Below are positions 7,574-14,755 of a DNA stretch of 52,232 nt, one piece after another. The position numbers were made by a program, and so were the translations under genes. The first letter of the stretch is position 1. Each line of letters begins with the position of its first letter. This DNA comes from an uncultured Christensenella sp. (GTDB lineage Bacteria; Bacillota; Clostridia; Christensenellales; Borkfalkiaceae), in NCBI GenBank assembly GCA_910583855.1, contig CAJTYL010000012.1:1-52232 (forward strand), in the 5' to 3' direction. The notes beneath the pieces are model-generated. The model searched no databases, was not told where the DNA came from, and saw only the letters and a list, made by a program, of their open reading frames with translations.

Positions 7574-8626
7574 ATGAAACAGAAAGGAACAAAAAATTTA
7601 ACTTTTACACAACGCTTACAACTCGAAACACTTATTAACGCAGGACTACATAAAAAGCAAATCGCAAAACAATTAGGCTTATGCCTTGCAACGGTTTATA
7701 ACGAACTTAAACGTGGTAAATGTACGCAAAAGAAAATAAGTTATACGGACTATTGGGGCGAAAATCATTATAAAATCGTTACGGCATATAGTCCTATTAT
7801 TGCGCAGGATAAATACCGTATGAATATGACCGCTTGCGGTGCGCCGTTAAAAGTCGGCAATGATTATGATTTTGTCCGCTACGTTGAAAAACGGGTAACG
7901 AAAGATAAAATTTCCCCTTGTGCGGTTGCGGGTGAAATTAAGCGTAATAGACTTTGTAAAACGATTGTAAGTAAAACTACAATGTACCGCTATATTTCTA
8001 TCGGTCTGTTTATGAATATTCAAATGTGTCATTTGCCATTTGGTATTCGTCCAAAGCGTTACCGCAAAGCGGTTGCAAAGCGTGCGCCGAAAGGTACAAG
8101 CATAGAAAAACGCCCTGCGGAAATTACCGCGCGTGATACCTTTGGGCATTGGGAAATGGACTGCGTTATCGGCAAGCAAGGCACGCGGGAAACGCTGTTG
8201 ACTTTTACTGAACGATTAACACGTTATGAAATCGTTTATAAAATGCCTAATCATAAAACCGCGACAGTTGTACATTTTGTCAATAAACTTGAAAAGCAAT
8301 ACGGAAAGCGTTTTCGTAAAGTTTTTAAAAGTATAACCGTTGATAACGGAGCAGAGTTTTCAGACTTTAATGCGCTTGAAAAGTCTATATACGGCGGTAA
8401 GCGTACAAGCGTTTATTATTGCCATCCGTATTGTTCTTGTGAGCGTGGCTCAAATGAGCGGTTAAACCGTGAAATTCGCCGACTGCTTCCGAAAGGTACG
8501 GACTTTTCAAAAGTCAACGATAATAAAATAAAAGCCGTTGAAACGTGGGTGAACGCATACCCGCGTGAAATATTCGGCTACGCTACAAGCGCGGAAATGT
8601 TTACAACTCATTTACAAACAATATAA
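7574..8626 (+). CDS. IS30-family DDE transposase
   Basis: 350 residues from the ATG at 7574 (AAAGGA 11 nt upstream; a GTG at 7565 is the alternative). The N-terminal HTH (LTFTQRLQLETLINAGLHKKQIAKQLG..ATVYNEL) is typical of IS30. The rve-type core carries FGHWEMD (first Asp), SITVDNGAEF (second Asp) and CERGSNERLNREIRR (Glu), the IS30 arrangement. I see no pair of terminal inverted repeats tightly around the gene as in a free-standing IS. Together with its place behind rep, this suggests it serves the phage as integration enzyme; transposases in this role have been described for filamentous prophages. A late insertion into the prophage is the alternative. Confidence 0.85.
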   Translation: MKQKGTKNLTFTQRLQLETLINAGLHKKQIAKQLGLCLATVYNELKRGKCTQKKISYTDYWGENHYKIVTAYSPIIAQDKYRMNMTACGAPLKVGNDYDFVRYVEKRVTKDKISPCAVAGEIKRNRLCKTIVSKTTMYRYISIGLFMNIQMCHLPFGIRPKRYRKAVAKRAPKGTSIEKRPAEITARDTFGHWEMDCVIGKQGTRETLLTFTERLTRYEIVYKMPNHKTATVVHFVNKLEKQYGKRFRKVFKSITVDNGAEFSDFNALEKSIYGGKRTSVYYCHPYCSCERGSNERLNREIRRLLPKGTDFSKVNDNKIKAVETWVNAYPREIFGYATSAEMFTTHLQTI

Positions 8627-8630
8627 AAAA

Positions 8631-8648
8631 TTGGAAATACACTTTCAA
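8631..8648. repeat. 18-bp palindromic repeat, diverged copy 3
   Basis: TTGGAAATACACTTTCAA: 16 of 18 positions match the two other copies, again with A-rich flanks. It starts 5 nt after the transposase stop codon and may lie at or near the right end of the phage element. Confidence 0.7.
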
Positions 8649-8718
8649 AAAATAAAATAGCTTGAAAAAATTTTTTTTGTATGTTATATTATGTTCAAAT
8701 TATATTAAGGGAAAATAT

Positions 8719-9402
8719 ATGGATAAAAAATTTATATGTCCTCTTTGTGGTGAGCCTTCAAGTTCTTATATGGGTAAATATCGCAGAGATAGGCTTTGTA
8801 AAAAACACGCTACCGATTTAAAAAATGGTGTTATTGAAATTGTTGAAGTTGGCTTTAATGAAGAAGATAATGTTTATCGCTTTGTAAATTTAGATAATAA
8901 TCAAAAAAATATTCAAAGTGAAAATGTTTATGAGACTAATTTGAATTGTATTGTTTGCGGGCAAAATTCAAATGGTTATCATTTTTGTCGTGATTGTTAT
9001 TCAAAATATAAAAATAGGTCTGTTGATATTCGTATTACAAATTGTTCAGAAACGGAAATTCTGGACGATTATGGTAATTTAAAATATAAATGTGCTGACG
9101 GTAGGAAAGTTCGCAGTCGTGCTGAAGCTATGATAAGCGATTGGTTGTTTAACAATAAAATTAGGTCAGTTTATGAAGAAACTATATATTATAACGAAAC
9201 AAAAACGCTTCATCCTGATTTTTATTTATGTGATTACGGACTTTATATCGAATATAATGAATTGAAAAGTAAAGATTATGTAAAAAGCAAAGATTATGTC
9301 AAACAAGTTTATAATGAACTTGGTCTTAAAGTTTTTATTATGACTGAAAAGGATTTGCAAGATATTTCCGCTTGTTTAAAACCTTTGCTTGGTTTACATT
9401 AA
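8719..9402 (+). CDS. Cys-rich (zinc-ribbon-like) protein with PD-(D/E)XK-like C-terminus
   Basis: 227 residues from the ATG at 8719 (AAGGGA 7 nt upstream). Residues 5-60 and 75-105 contain CPLC, CKKH, CIVC and CRDC pairs, likely zinc-binding. The C-terminal part shows RSRAEAMISDWL, then HPDFYLCDYGLYIEYNE, the E...PD...(D/E)x(K-like) spacing of a PD-(D/E)XK nuclease fold, although the last motif reads IEYNE rather than ExK. A 7-residue duplication (KSKDYV) follows. The gene is visibly more AT-rich than the host genes to its right. It directly follows the phage element, and I read it as cargo, possibly defence- or nuclease-related. Function unproven. Confidence 0.6.
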   Translation: MDKKFICPLCGEPSSSYMGKYRRDRLCKKHATDLKNGVIEIVEVGFNEEDNVYRFVNLDNNQKNIQSENVYETNLNCIVCGQNSNGYHFCRDCYSKYKNRSVDIRITNCSETEILDDYGNLKYKCADGRKVRSRAEAMISDWLFNNKIRSVYEETIYYNETKTLHPDFYLCDYGLYIEYNELKSKDYVKSKDYVKQVYNELGLKVFIMTEKDLQDISACLKPLLGLH

Positions 9403-9406
9403 AGTG

Positions 9407-9437
9407 AAAGCGTAACAAATTAGTTGCGCTTTTTTTG
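9407..9437 (+). terminator. Intrinsic terminator after the Cys-rich gene
   Basis: AAAGCGTAAC pairs with GTTGCGCTTT (one wobble) around AAATTA, followed by a run of T. Confidence 0.75.
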
Positions 9438-9440
9438 TTG

Positions 9441-9470
9441 ATAAGTCTTTTATTTAAAAGACTTATTTTG
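9441..9470. terminator. Second hairpin terminator, AT-rich
   Basis: ATAAGTCTTTT (9441-9451) and AAAAGACTTAT (9456-9466) form a perfect 11-bp stem with loop ATTT, followed by TTTG. With the previous hairpin it insulates the mobile region from host genes. 9471-9589 is AT-rich with nothing else recognised. Confidence 0.65.
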
Positions 9471-9589
9471 TACAGTTTAACACGCTTAAAAAATTTTTGA
9501 AAATTATCAAAAAAATTCTATAAAATTACTTGACTTTATAAGTATTTTCTTCAATAAAATTTTAAAGTTACTCTCCCCTTGCCTTACGC

Positions 9590-9618
9590 TTGAAATTTTA
9601 ACGCGGCTACCGTATAAT
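9590..9618 (+). promoter_or_regulatory. Promoter of the GNAT gene
   Basis: TTGAAA at 9590-9595 and TATAAT at 9613-9618 with a 17-bp spacer. The predicted start near 9625 leaves a leader of only about 14 nt. Confidence 0.7.
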
Positions 9619-9638
9619 AGCGATAAAAAAGTTCTACT

Positions 9639-10085
9639 ATGAAAATTTATAAAGTTACAGATAAAAAGAAATATATGCCCCTGTTGTTACTTGCGGACGA
9701 GCAGGAAAGCATGATTGACAAATATATTAACGACGGCTTTATGTACGTTTTAGACGACGGCGGAGTAAAAGCCGAAACCGTTGTGTTCAAAATATCCGAA
9801 GAGATTTTGGAAATAAAAAATTTAGCCGTGCTGCCCGAATATCAGGGCAGAGGTTACGGACGGAAACTTATGGATTTTGTTTGCAAAACGTACGGAAACG
9901 AGTTTAAAATTCTGCAAGTCGGGACGGGAGACAGTCCGCTCACCGTTCCGTTTTACGAAAAGTGCGGGTTCGTGCGGTCGCATTCGGTTAAAAACTTTTT
10001 TACGGAAAACTACGACCACCCGATAATAGAAAACGGCGTTCAGCTTGTTGATATGATATATTTACGGAAAAAGCTTAATGAATAG
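9639..10085 (+). CDS. GNAT-family N-acetyltransferase
   Basis: 148 residues. The acetyl-CoA-binding motif A is clear: LAVLPEYQGRGYGRKLMDFV (about residues 66-85), with Q/RGxGxG/A. Motif B-like VPFYEKCGFVRSH follows. It transfers an acetyl group from acetyl-CoA to an unknown amine substrate. The start has no clear Shine-Dalgarno and a very short predicted leader. Single-gene unit with its own promoter. Confidence 0.85.
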   Translation: MKIYKVTDKKKYMPLLLLADEQESMIDKYINDGFMYVLDDGGVKAETVVFKISEEILEIKNLAVLPEYQGRGYGRKLMDFVCKTYGNEFKILQVGTGDSPLTVPFYEKCGFVRSHSVKNFFTENYDHPIIENGVQLVDMIYLRKKLNE

Positions 10086-10133
10086 CCCCCTGCCATATTC
10101 AATCCGTTTACATGTGATAATTGTGTGAAGCCC

Positions 10134-10162
10134 TTGTAAAGCGGCTTTAGTTGTGGTACAAT
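10134..10162 (+). promoter_or_regulatory. Promoter of the acyltransferase gene
   Basis: TTGTAA at 10134-10139 and TACAAT at 10157-10162, 17-bp spacer; predicted start near 10169, 15 nt before the ATG. Confidence 0.65.
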
Positions 10163-10183
10163 TATTAACAATACGGAAACGAT

Positions 10184-10903
10184 ATGAAAAACAAAAAATT
10201 TAAGCAAAAGCGCAAAGTATGGTTTCGCGCCCTAAAAGGCATACTGAAAATTTTCATAAAAAAGCCCACGTTCGTTTATAAAGGCGGAAAGCCGACGGCG
10301 GGTTCTATTATACTCAGCAACCACGAGGGAGCCTCCTCTCCTCTTGCGCTTGAGCTTTATTCCGATTTTCCCATAAGAATGTGGGGAACTTACGAGATGA
10401 ATTCGGGACTCAAAAGCGTGTATAAATATCTGTCAAACGTATATTTTCACGAAAAGCAACATAAAAATTTACACCTTGCGCGTTTCATAAGCATATTTGC
10501 ATGCCCCTTCGTCAATTTGTTTTATAAGGGTTTAAATCTTATTCCCACGTACAGGGACGTAAGGTTATACAAAACTATGACGGAAAGCATTAAAACTATA
10601 AAAGACGGGCAGGACAATATTGTTATTTTCCCGGAAAATTCCGACAAGGGCTATTTTAAACATCTTAAAAGCTTTTACGCGGGGTTCGTGGTCCTTGCGC
10701 ATAGGTTATTCAAAGCCGGAATAGACGTGTCTATTTACGTTGCCTACTATAAGACCGAAACGCGCGAGTACGTGTTTGACGCGCCTATTTATTTCAGCGA
10801 ACTGAATTCCGCGTTTACAAGCAAGAACGAAATGGCTGGTTACCTTTTAGAGAAGTGTAACTCCATTGGCGGCAACGGTTTGCAGGAAAAAACGCCTGCT
10901 TAA
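10184..10903 (+). CDS. PlsC-like lysophospholipid acyltransferase family protein
   Basis: 239 residues. SNHEGASSPLAL (about residues 45-56) matches the NHx4D-type block I with the Asp replaced, and IVIFPENSDKGYFKHLKSFYAGFVVLAH matches the FPEG-type block III followed by the substrate channel segment. These proteins move an acyl group from acyl-ACP/CoA to a lysophospholipid at the membrane. The replacement of the usual Asp in block I (NHEGASS) is atypical, so substrate and activity are uncertain. Basic N-terminus suited to membrane association. Confidence 0.65.
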   Translation: MKNKKFKQKRKVWFRALKGILKIFIKKPTFVYKGGKPTAGSIILSNHEGASSPLALELYSDFPIRMWGTYEMNSGLKSVYKYLSNVYFHEKQHKNLHLARFISIFACPFVNLFYKGLNLIPTYRDVRLYKTMTESIKTIKDGQDNIVIFPENSDKGYFKHLKSFYAGFVVLAHRLFKAGIDVSIYVAYYKTETREYVFDAPIYFSELNSAFTSKNEMAGYLLEKCNSIGGNGLQEKTPA

Positions 10904-10939
10904 ACGTACTGATTTTCAAAATTTTTACTTATAATTCAC

Positions 10940-10968
10940 TTGCAAATCGGCAATAAAAGTAATAAAAT
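10940..10968 (+). promoter_or_regulatory. Promoter of the ferritin gene
   Basis: TTGCAA at 10940-10945 and TAAAAT at 10963-10968, 17-bp spacer. The start codon at 10996 has a strong GGAGG. Confidence 0.7.
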
Positions 10969-10995
10969 TAAGGTAACTTTACGGAGGTTATTTTT

Positions 10996-11514
10996 ATGAT
11001 AAACGAAAAGATTGCAAAACTTATTAATACACAGGTAAACAAAGAGCTTTATTCAGGCTATCTTTACCTCGATTTTGCCAACTACTACGCGGATGAGGGA
11101 CTGGACGGCTTTGCGCACTGGTACGAAATTCAGGCGCAGGAGGAACGCGACCACGCTATGATGATGCGCCGTTATCTTATCGACAACGGAATTAAAGTTA
11201 CATTCGATAAGATTGACAAGCCCGATAAGACTTTTAAAAATACTGTCGACCCGCTTAAAGCAGGCTACGAGCACGAGCAATACGTTACTTCCTTAATAAA
11301 TAACATATATGCTGAAGCAGCTAAAATAAGCGATTACAAGACTATGCAGTTTTTGGACTGGTTCATTAAAGAACAGGGCGAAGAAGAAAAGAACGCTGAC
11401 GATATGCTTAAAAAGTTCAATCTTTTCGGACACGACGCCAAGGGGCTTTACGCTTTGAATCAAGAGCTAATGGCAAGAGTTTACACTCCCTCTGCCACCG
11501 GCCCTGCAATGTAA
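10996..11514 (+). CDS. ftnA: Non-haem ferritin
   Basis: 172 residues, the normal length for bacterial ferritin. The ferroxidase-centre residues are all in the canonical places: E17, E50, H53, E94, Q127 and E130. It oxidises Fe(II) and stores the mineral inside a 24-mer cage in the cytoplasm. ACGGAGG precedes the ATG. Monocistronic: own promoter and a strong terminator (11525-11555). The feoAB iron-uptake locus lies 3 kb away on the other strand, so uptake and storage genes are neighbours. Confidence 0.95.
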   Translation: MINEKIAKLINTQVNKELYSGYLYLDFANYYADEGLDGFAHWYEIQAQEERDHAMMMRRYLIDNGIKVTFDKIDKPDKTFKNTVDPLKAGYEHEQYVTSLINNIYAEAAKISDYKTMQFLDWFIKEQGEEEKNADDMLKKFNLFGHDAKGLYALNQELMARVYTPSATGPAM

Positions 11515-11524
11515 ATTTAATATT

Positions 11525-11556
11525 AACGGCGGGATACTCTCCCGCCGTTTTATTTT
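11525..11556 (+). terminator. Ferritin terminator
   Basis: AACGGCGGGA (11525-11534) pairs with TCCCGCCGTT (11540-11549), then TTATTTTT. Confidence 0.9.
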
Positions 11557-11561
11557 TATGC

Positions 11562-11590
11562 TTGAAAAGCGCGTTCCGATTTGTTATAAT
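11562..11590 (+). promoter_or_regulatory. Promoter of the 299-residue membrane protein
   Basis: TTGAAA at 11562-11567 and TATAAT at 11585-11590 with 17 bp between; starts directly after the ferritin terminator. Confidence 0.7.
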
Positions 11591-11607
11591 AGCTTTAAGG
11601 TACAGTA

Positions 11608-12507
11608 ATGAAAAAGATAAATTGGACAATAAATCATACTTTTATATTGCTATACGTAATCGGCTTTCTCGGCGCGGGAATAATAGGCTGGTTCAGCAAT
11701 TCGTTTTTCGCATACGAAGAATTCAATTCGCTATGGGCTACGGTTTTATATCTCGTCTTCCTCTCGCTTTTATTCGTAACGGCGTTTGTGCAGGAAATGA
11801 TTTCCGACAAACCGATTAAAGACAAAATAATCGGCGCATTCGTATTCGGCGGCGGACTTGCAATATTTTTGCTGCTATATATAATTGGCGGTGTAGTAAA
11901 CCTTTGCGCATTAATTTATTCTGCAATACTGTGCGTAGTACTGGCTTGCCTATGCGTATTGACTGCGCGTAAAGGGGAAAAAGTCAGGGTCGAAGTCAAG
12001 CATTTTATTTGCATAGGCTTTCTGCTTTTGTGTTCGATGTTGCACTTAATGAAGGTCGAATTCGTGAACGATATATATATGCTGTGGTCGCTTATACCCG
12101 CGGCGGTTATTTCCTGTATTCTGATTCCGACAGGTGTCGTTTTACTGCGCAAAGTTTGGCGTGAATATTACCCGACCAAATCAAAAAGCATAGCAAACGC
12201 AGTTTTAATTATTATTTTCGTTATACTTATCTCGTTTTTCTACTCCTTCACTGCGGTTGGCACGATAAACTGCGTGTTTGACGGCGAGCCCGTAGCCGCA
12301 ACGTACACCGTGCTTGAAAAGAAAGTACAGACGGGCGGACGGCAAATTACCAAATTTGAAGTAAAAGTAAAAATTAACTTAAATGAAAAATGGATAACTC
12401 TTCCCGTAACGGACTATCACGCGCTATCGGAGGGCGATACGGTTATTATCGATTATTACGACGGCGCGTTGGGTTTCGGTTTTTACGTATACAACGGTAT
12501 CGGTTAA
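11608..12507 (+). CDS. Integral membrane protein of unknown function
   Basis: 299 residues. About six hydrophobic segments occupy residues 8-215 (for example FILLYVIGFLGAGIIGWF, AIFLLLYIIGGVVNLCALIY, ANAVLIIIFVILISFFYSF). A C-terminal soluble beta-rich domain of about 75 residues follows (TYTVLEKKVQTGGRQITKFEVKVKINLNEKWITL...YYDGALGF), probably extracytoplasmic. No enzymatic motif seen. Own promoter; AAGG before the ATG. Confidence 0.7.
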   Translation: MKKINWTINHTFILLYVIGFLGAGIIGWFSNSFFAYEEFNSLWATVLYLVFLSLLFVTAFVQEMISDKPIKDKIIGAFVFGGGLAIFLLLYIIGGVVNLCALIYSAILCVVLACLCVLTARKGEKVRVEVKHFICIGFLLLCSMLHLMKVEFVNDIYMLWSLIPAAVISCILIPTGVVLLRKVWREYYPTKSKSIANAVLIIIFVILISFFYSFTAVGTINCVFDGEPVAATYTVLEKKVQTGGRQITKFEVKVKINLNEKWITLPVTDYHALSEGDTVIIDYYDGALGFGFYVYNGIG

Positions 12508-12549
12508 CTGCGATATAAACCAAACATAATATATATTCGGAGGTGTATT

Positions 12550-13458
12550 TTGAGTTCATTTAAAGATTTACGCATTGTCGACAACTTCTATCAGACTTCT
12601 TCTTTCTTCCCTATGCCGACGGTTCTGGTCGGAACGGTTTCGGAAAACGGGCAGACGAACCTTGGGGCGTACTCCCTCTGCTTCCCCTACTACATTGCGG
12701 GAAAAGAACGGTACGCTATGCTTTTGGAGTGCAGGAACAGCTCTAACACGGCGCAGAATATTTTGCGCGGGAGTAAGGTTTCTTTAAACTTTATAACTGA
12801 CGACAGGAAATATTTCCGCGAAGCCGTGCGTCTCGGTTTCCCCGGCGATACCACCGAAGAAAAGATGAAGGACTGCATTTTTACGCTTGAAAAGGGGCTT
12901 GCGGACGGCGAACGCCCGCTCGTAGTAAAAGAGGCTTATCAGGTATTCGAGTGCACCTGGGACGACGGTCTTGAGGACGCCTATAAAGATAAGGCGGGTT
13001 GTCTTGAAGGTTACGAGCCGCCGTACAGAAATTTTAACGGAATAACGAGTAAGTTCGGTGCGCACTTTATTCTTAAAATCGACAAGATTTTAATGAAGGA
13101 AAAATACTATAATTCGATTGTAAACGGCGTTAAAGCCAAAAACTTCCCGCCCGTACCCGTTGACTACGGTTACCGCGACAGTACGAATTTTTGGTGCTCT
13201 TCCTTTAATAAGCCATTCCCCGAAAAGATATGCGTTAAAGAGGGCGACGTGAACTCTGTAAAATACGCGGCGAAGAGGATTGACCCCGAGGTTACGTTCA
13301 CGGATGAGGCTTGCGCAAAGCTTACGAAAATACCGAGAATTTTCTTAAAAGCCGCGCTTACGCAAATGGTTGAAATTGCAAAAGAGGAAAACGTTTCCGT
13401 CATAGACGAGGCAGCGTTGCAGATTATAAACGACAAACGCCGAAAAGAGAAACGTTAA
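12550..13458 (+). CDS. Flavin-reductase-like domain protein
   Basis: 302 residues, starting at TTG (12550) because GGAGG stands 6 nt upstream and no ATG fits as well. The N-terminal 150 residues match the FMN-binding split-barrel flavin reductase fold (FPMPTVLVGTVSENGQTNLGAYSLCFPYYIAGKERYAMLLECRNSSNTAQNI). The C-terminal 100 residues end in a helical DEACAKLTKIPRIFLKAALTQMVE segment, reminiscent of a PCP-reductase-like tail. It is 2 nt from the FAD-oxidoreductase gene that follows, so the two probably act in one redox pathway. Substrate unknown. Confidence 0.75.
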   Translation: MSSFKDLRIVDNFYQTSSFFPMPTVLVGTVSENGQTNLGAYSLCFPYYIAGKERYAMLLECRNSSNTAQNILRGSKVSLNFITDDRKYFREAVRLGFPGDTTEEKMKDCIFTLEKGLADGERPLVVKEAYQVFECTWDDGLEDAYKDKAGCLEGYEPPYRNFNGITSKFGAHFILKIDKILMKEKYYNSIVNGVKAKNFPPVPVDYGYRDSTNFWCSSFNKPFPEKICVKEGDVNSVKYAAKRIDPEVTFTDEACAKLTKIPRIFLKAALTQMVEIAKEENVSVIDEAALQIINDKRRKEKR

Positions 13459-13460
13459 AC

Positions 13461-14507
13461 GTGGACAGCTACAAAGTAATCATTATCGGAGCGGGTCCTG
13501 CGGGGCTTTCCGTCGCTTTAAACTTAATAAAACGCGGCGTTACGGATATTCTCGTAATTGAAAAGCACGAGTTCCCGCGGTACAAATGCTGTGCGGGTTA
13601 CATCACCGCGAAGACGAAAAAGGCGTACGAGAGCTTGGGGCTTGACGTTAACAGCTGCCACTATTCCTTGATAAAAGATTTCAAAATCTTATATAAGTTC
13701 AAGTCACGGCTGAAAATAGAAAATAAATTTTTGTACACTAACCGTTACGTCGACCGCGTTGAACTTGACGACGCATTTTTCAGATTGGCGAAATCAAAGG
13801 GCGTTACCGTGCGCGAAGACGTAAAAATTACCGTGCACGACATGGAACAAAACCGCGTGACGCTTTCGGACGGCAACGAACTTGAATACGGTTATCTCGT
13901 TTTTGCGGACGGGACCTGCGGTTTCGGCAGCAGATATCAAAAAAATACGAAAAGAAATATCGCAATGCAGTTGACGTTTGCAAACGATACGCCCGAAGCG
14001 ATCGATATACACTTCGGAATAACGAAGCGTGGCTATGCCTGGGTAAGTTCCTACGGCGGGATAACCAACGTAGGTATGACGGACGTATATAAATCGACGC
14101 AGGATTATAAAGCGGTTTTCGGCAAGTTTTTGCAGGATTTGAATTTACACGCGGATATTGAAAATCTGAAATCAGCCTTCACCCCTATCGGAGTAAGGAA
14201 GCCGGTCCTGTCCGGCAACGTTTTCTTTGTTGGTGACGCGGTCGGAGCGTGCGACCCGCTCACTCTTTCGGGTTTACGATACGGGTTGAAGAGCGGAGAA
14301 TACTGCGCCCGCGCGATTGCGGACGGGAAAATTAAAATATATAAACGGCATACAAGAAAGCTTAGAATAAAGTTTGGCTTTATGAAAGTCTTGCTTAAAC
14401 TTTTCTACCTTAAATCAACTTTGTTTTTTGGCTTTAACCTCTTCTGCCGCTGTTTCGGCAAAACTGTCGCAAAGATATTTAACAACTTTTTCGTTAATAA
14501 GAAATAG
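13461..14507 (+). CDS. FAD-dependent oxidoreductase, geranylgeranyl-reductase-like
   Basis: 348 residues from a GTG start. N-terminal dinucleotide-binding motif VIIIGAGPAGLSVALNL and EKHEFPRYKCCAGY (the P.K.C.G pattern of this family), then the second FAD block FVGDAVGACDPLTLSGLRYGLKSG near residue 255. Family members reduce isoprenoid double bonds or related lipophilic substrates. The C-terminus is basic and hydrophobic, suggesting membrane contact. Cotranscribed with the flavin-reductase-like gene. Confidence 0.8.
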   Translation: MDSYKVIIIGAGPAGLSVALNLIKRGVTDILVIEKHEFPRYKCCAGYITAKTKKAYESLGLDVNSCHYSLIKDFKILYKFKSRLKIENKFLYTNRYVDRVELDDAFFRLAKSKGVTVREDVKITVHDMEQNRVTLSDGNELEYGYLVFADGTCGFGSRYQKNTKRNIAMQLTFANDTPEAIDIHFGITKRGYAWVSSYGGITNVGMTDVYKSTQDYKAVFGKFLQDLNLHADIENLKSAFTPIGVRKPVLSGNVFFVGDAVGACDPLTLSGLRYGLKSGEYCARAIADGKIKIYKRHTRKLRIKFGFMKVLLKLFYLKSTLFFGFNLFCRCFGKTVAKIFNNFFVNKK

Positions 14508-14546
14508 AATAGCCCGCCCTGCGCAAAATGCGCAGGGCGGGCTATT
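14508..14546. terminator. 17-bp perfect hairpin between convergent genes
   Basis: AATAGCCCGCCCTGCGC at 14508-14524 and its exact complement at 14530-14546, loop AAAAT. It begins directly after the stop codon and separates convergent units. The T-run is poor on both strands, so it may stabilise mRNA ends or terminate bidirectionally. Confidence 0.7.
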
Positions 14547-14578
14547 ACTAATATAAAACGGAGTCGGTTTAGATAAGT

Positions 14579-14755
14579 TTACTTTTTACCGTCTTCTTTA
14601 GGTTTGCAGTGAGGGCATGAGCCGCCGCAGGAAGAACAGCTTGAACAGTCGCAACAACCGCCCTTGCCCTTAACCTTACGATAGATAAGATATGCGGCAA
14701 TGCCTACAACGGCTACGCCGACTATTACTATAACCGCTATATCAACCGGGTTCAT
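14579..14755 (-). CDS. FeoB-associated Cys-rich membrane protein
   Basis: 58 residues: one N-terminal membrane helix (VDIAVIVIVGVAVVGIAAYLIY), a basic stop-transfer RKVKGKG, then a Cys cluster CCDCSSCSSCGGSCPHC. This is the architecture of the small FeoB-associated protein family found next to feoB in Firmicutes. The start overlaps the feoB stop (ATGA at 14752-14755), so it is translated as part of the feo operon. It probably helps ferrous-iron transfer at the inner face of the membrane; the mechanism is not established. Confidence 0.85.
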   Translation of the reverse strand: MNPVDIAVIVIVGVAVVGIAAYLIYRKVKGKGGCCDCSSCSSCGGSCPHCKPKEDGKK

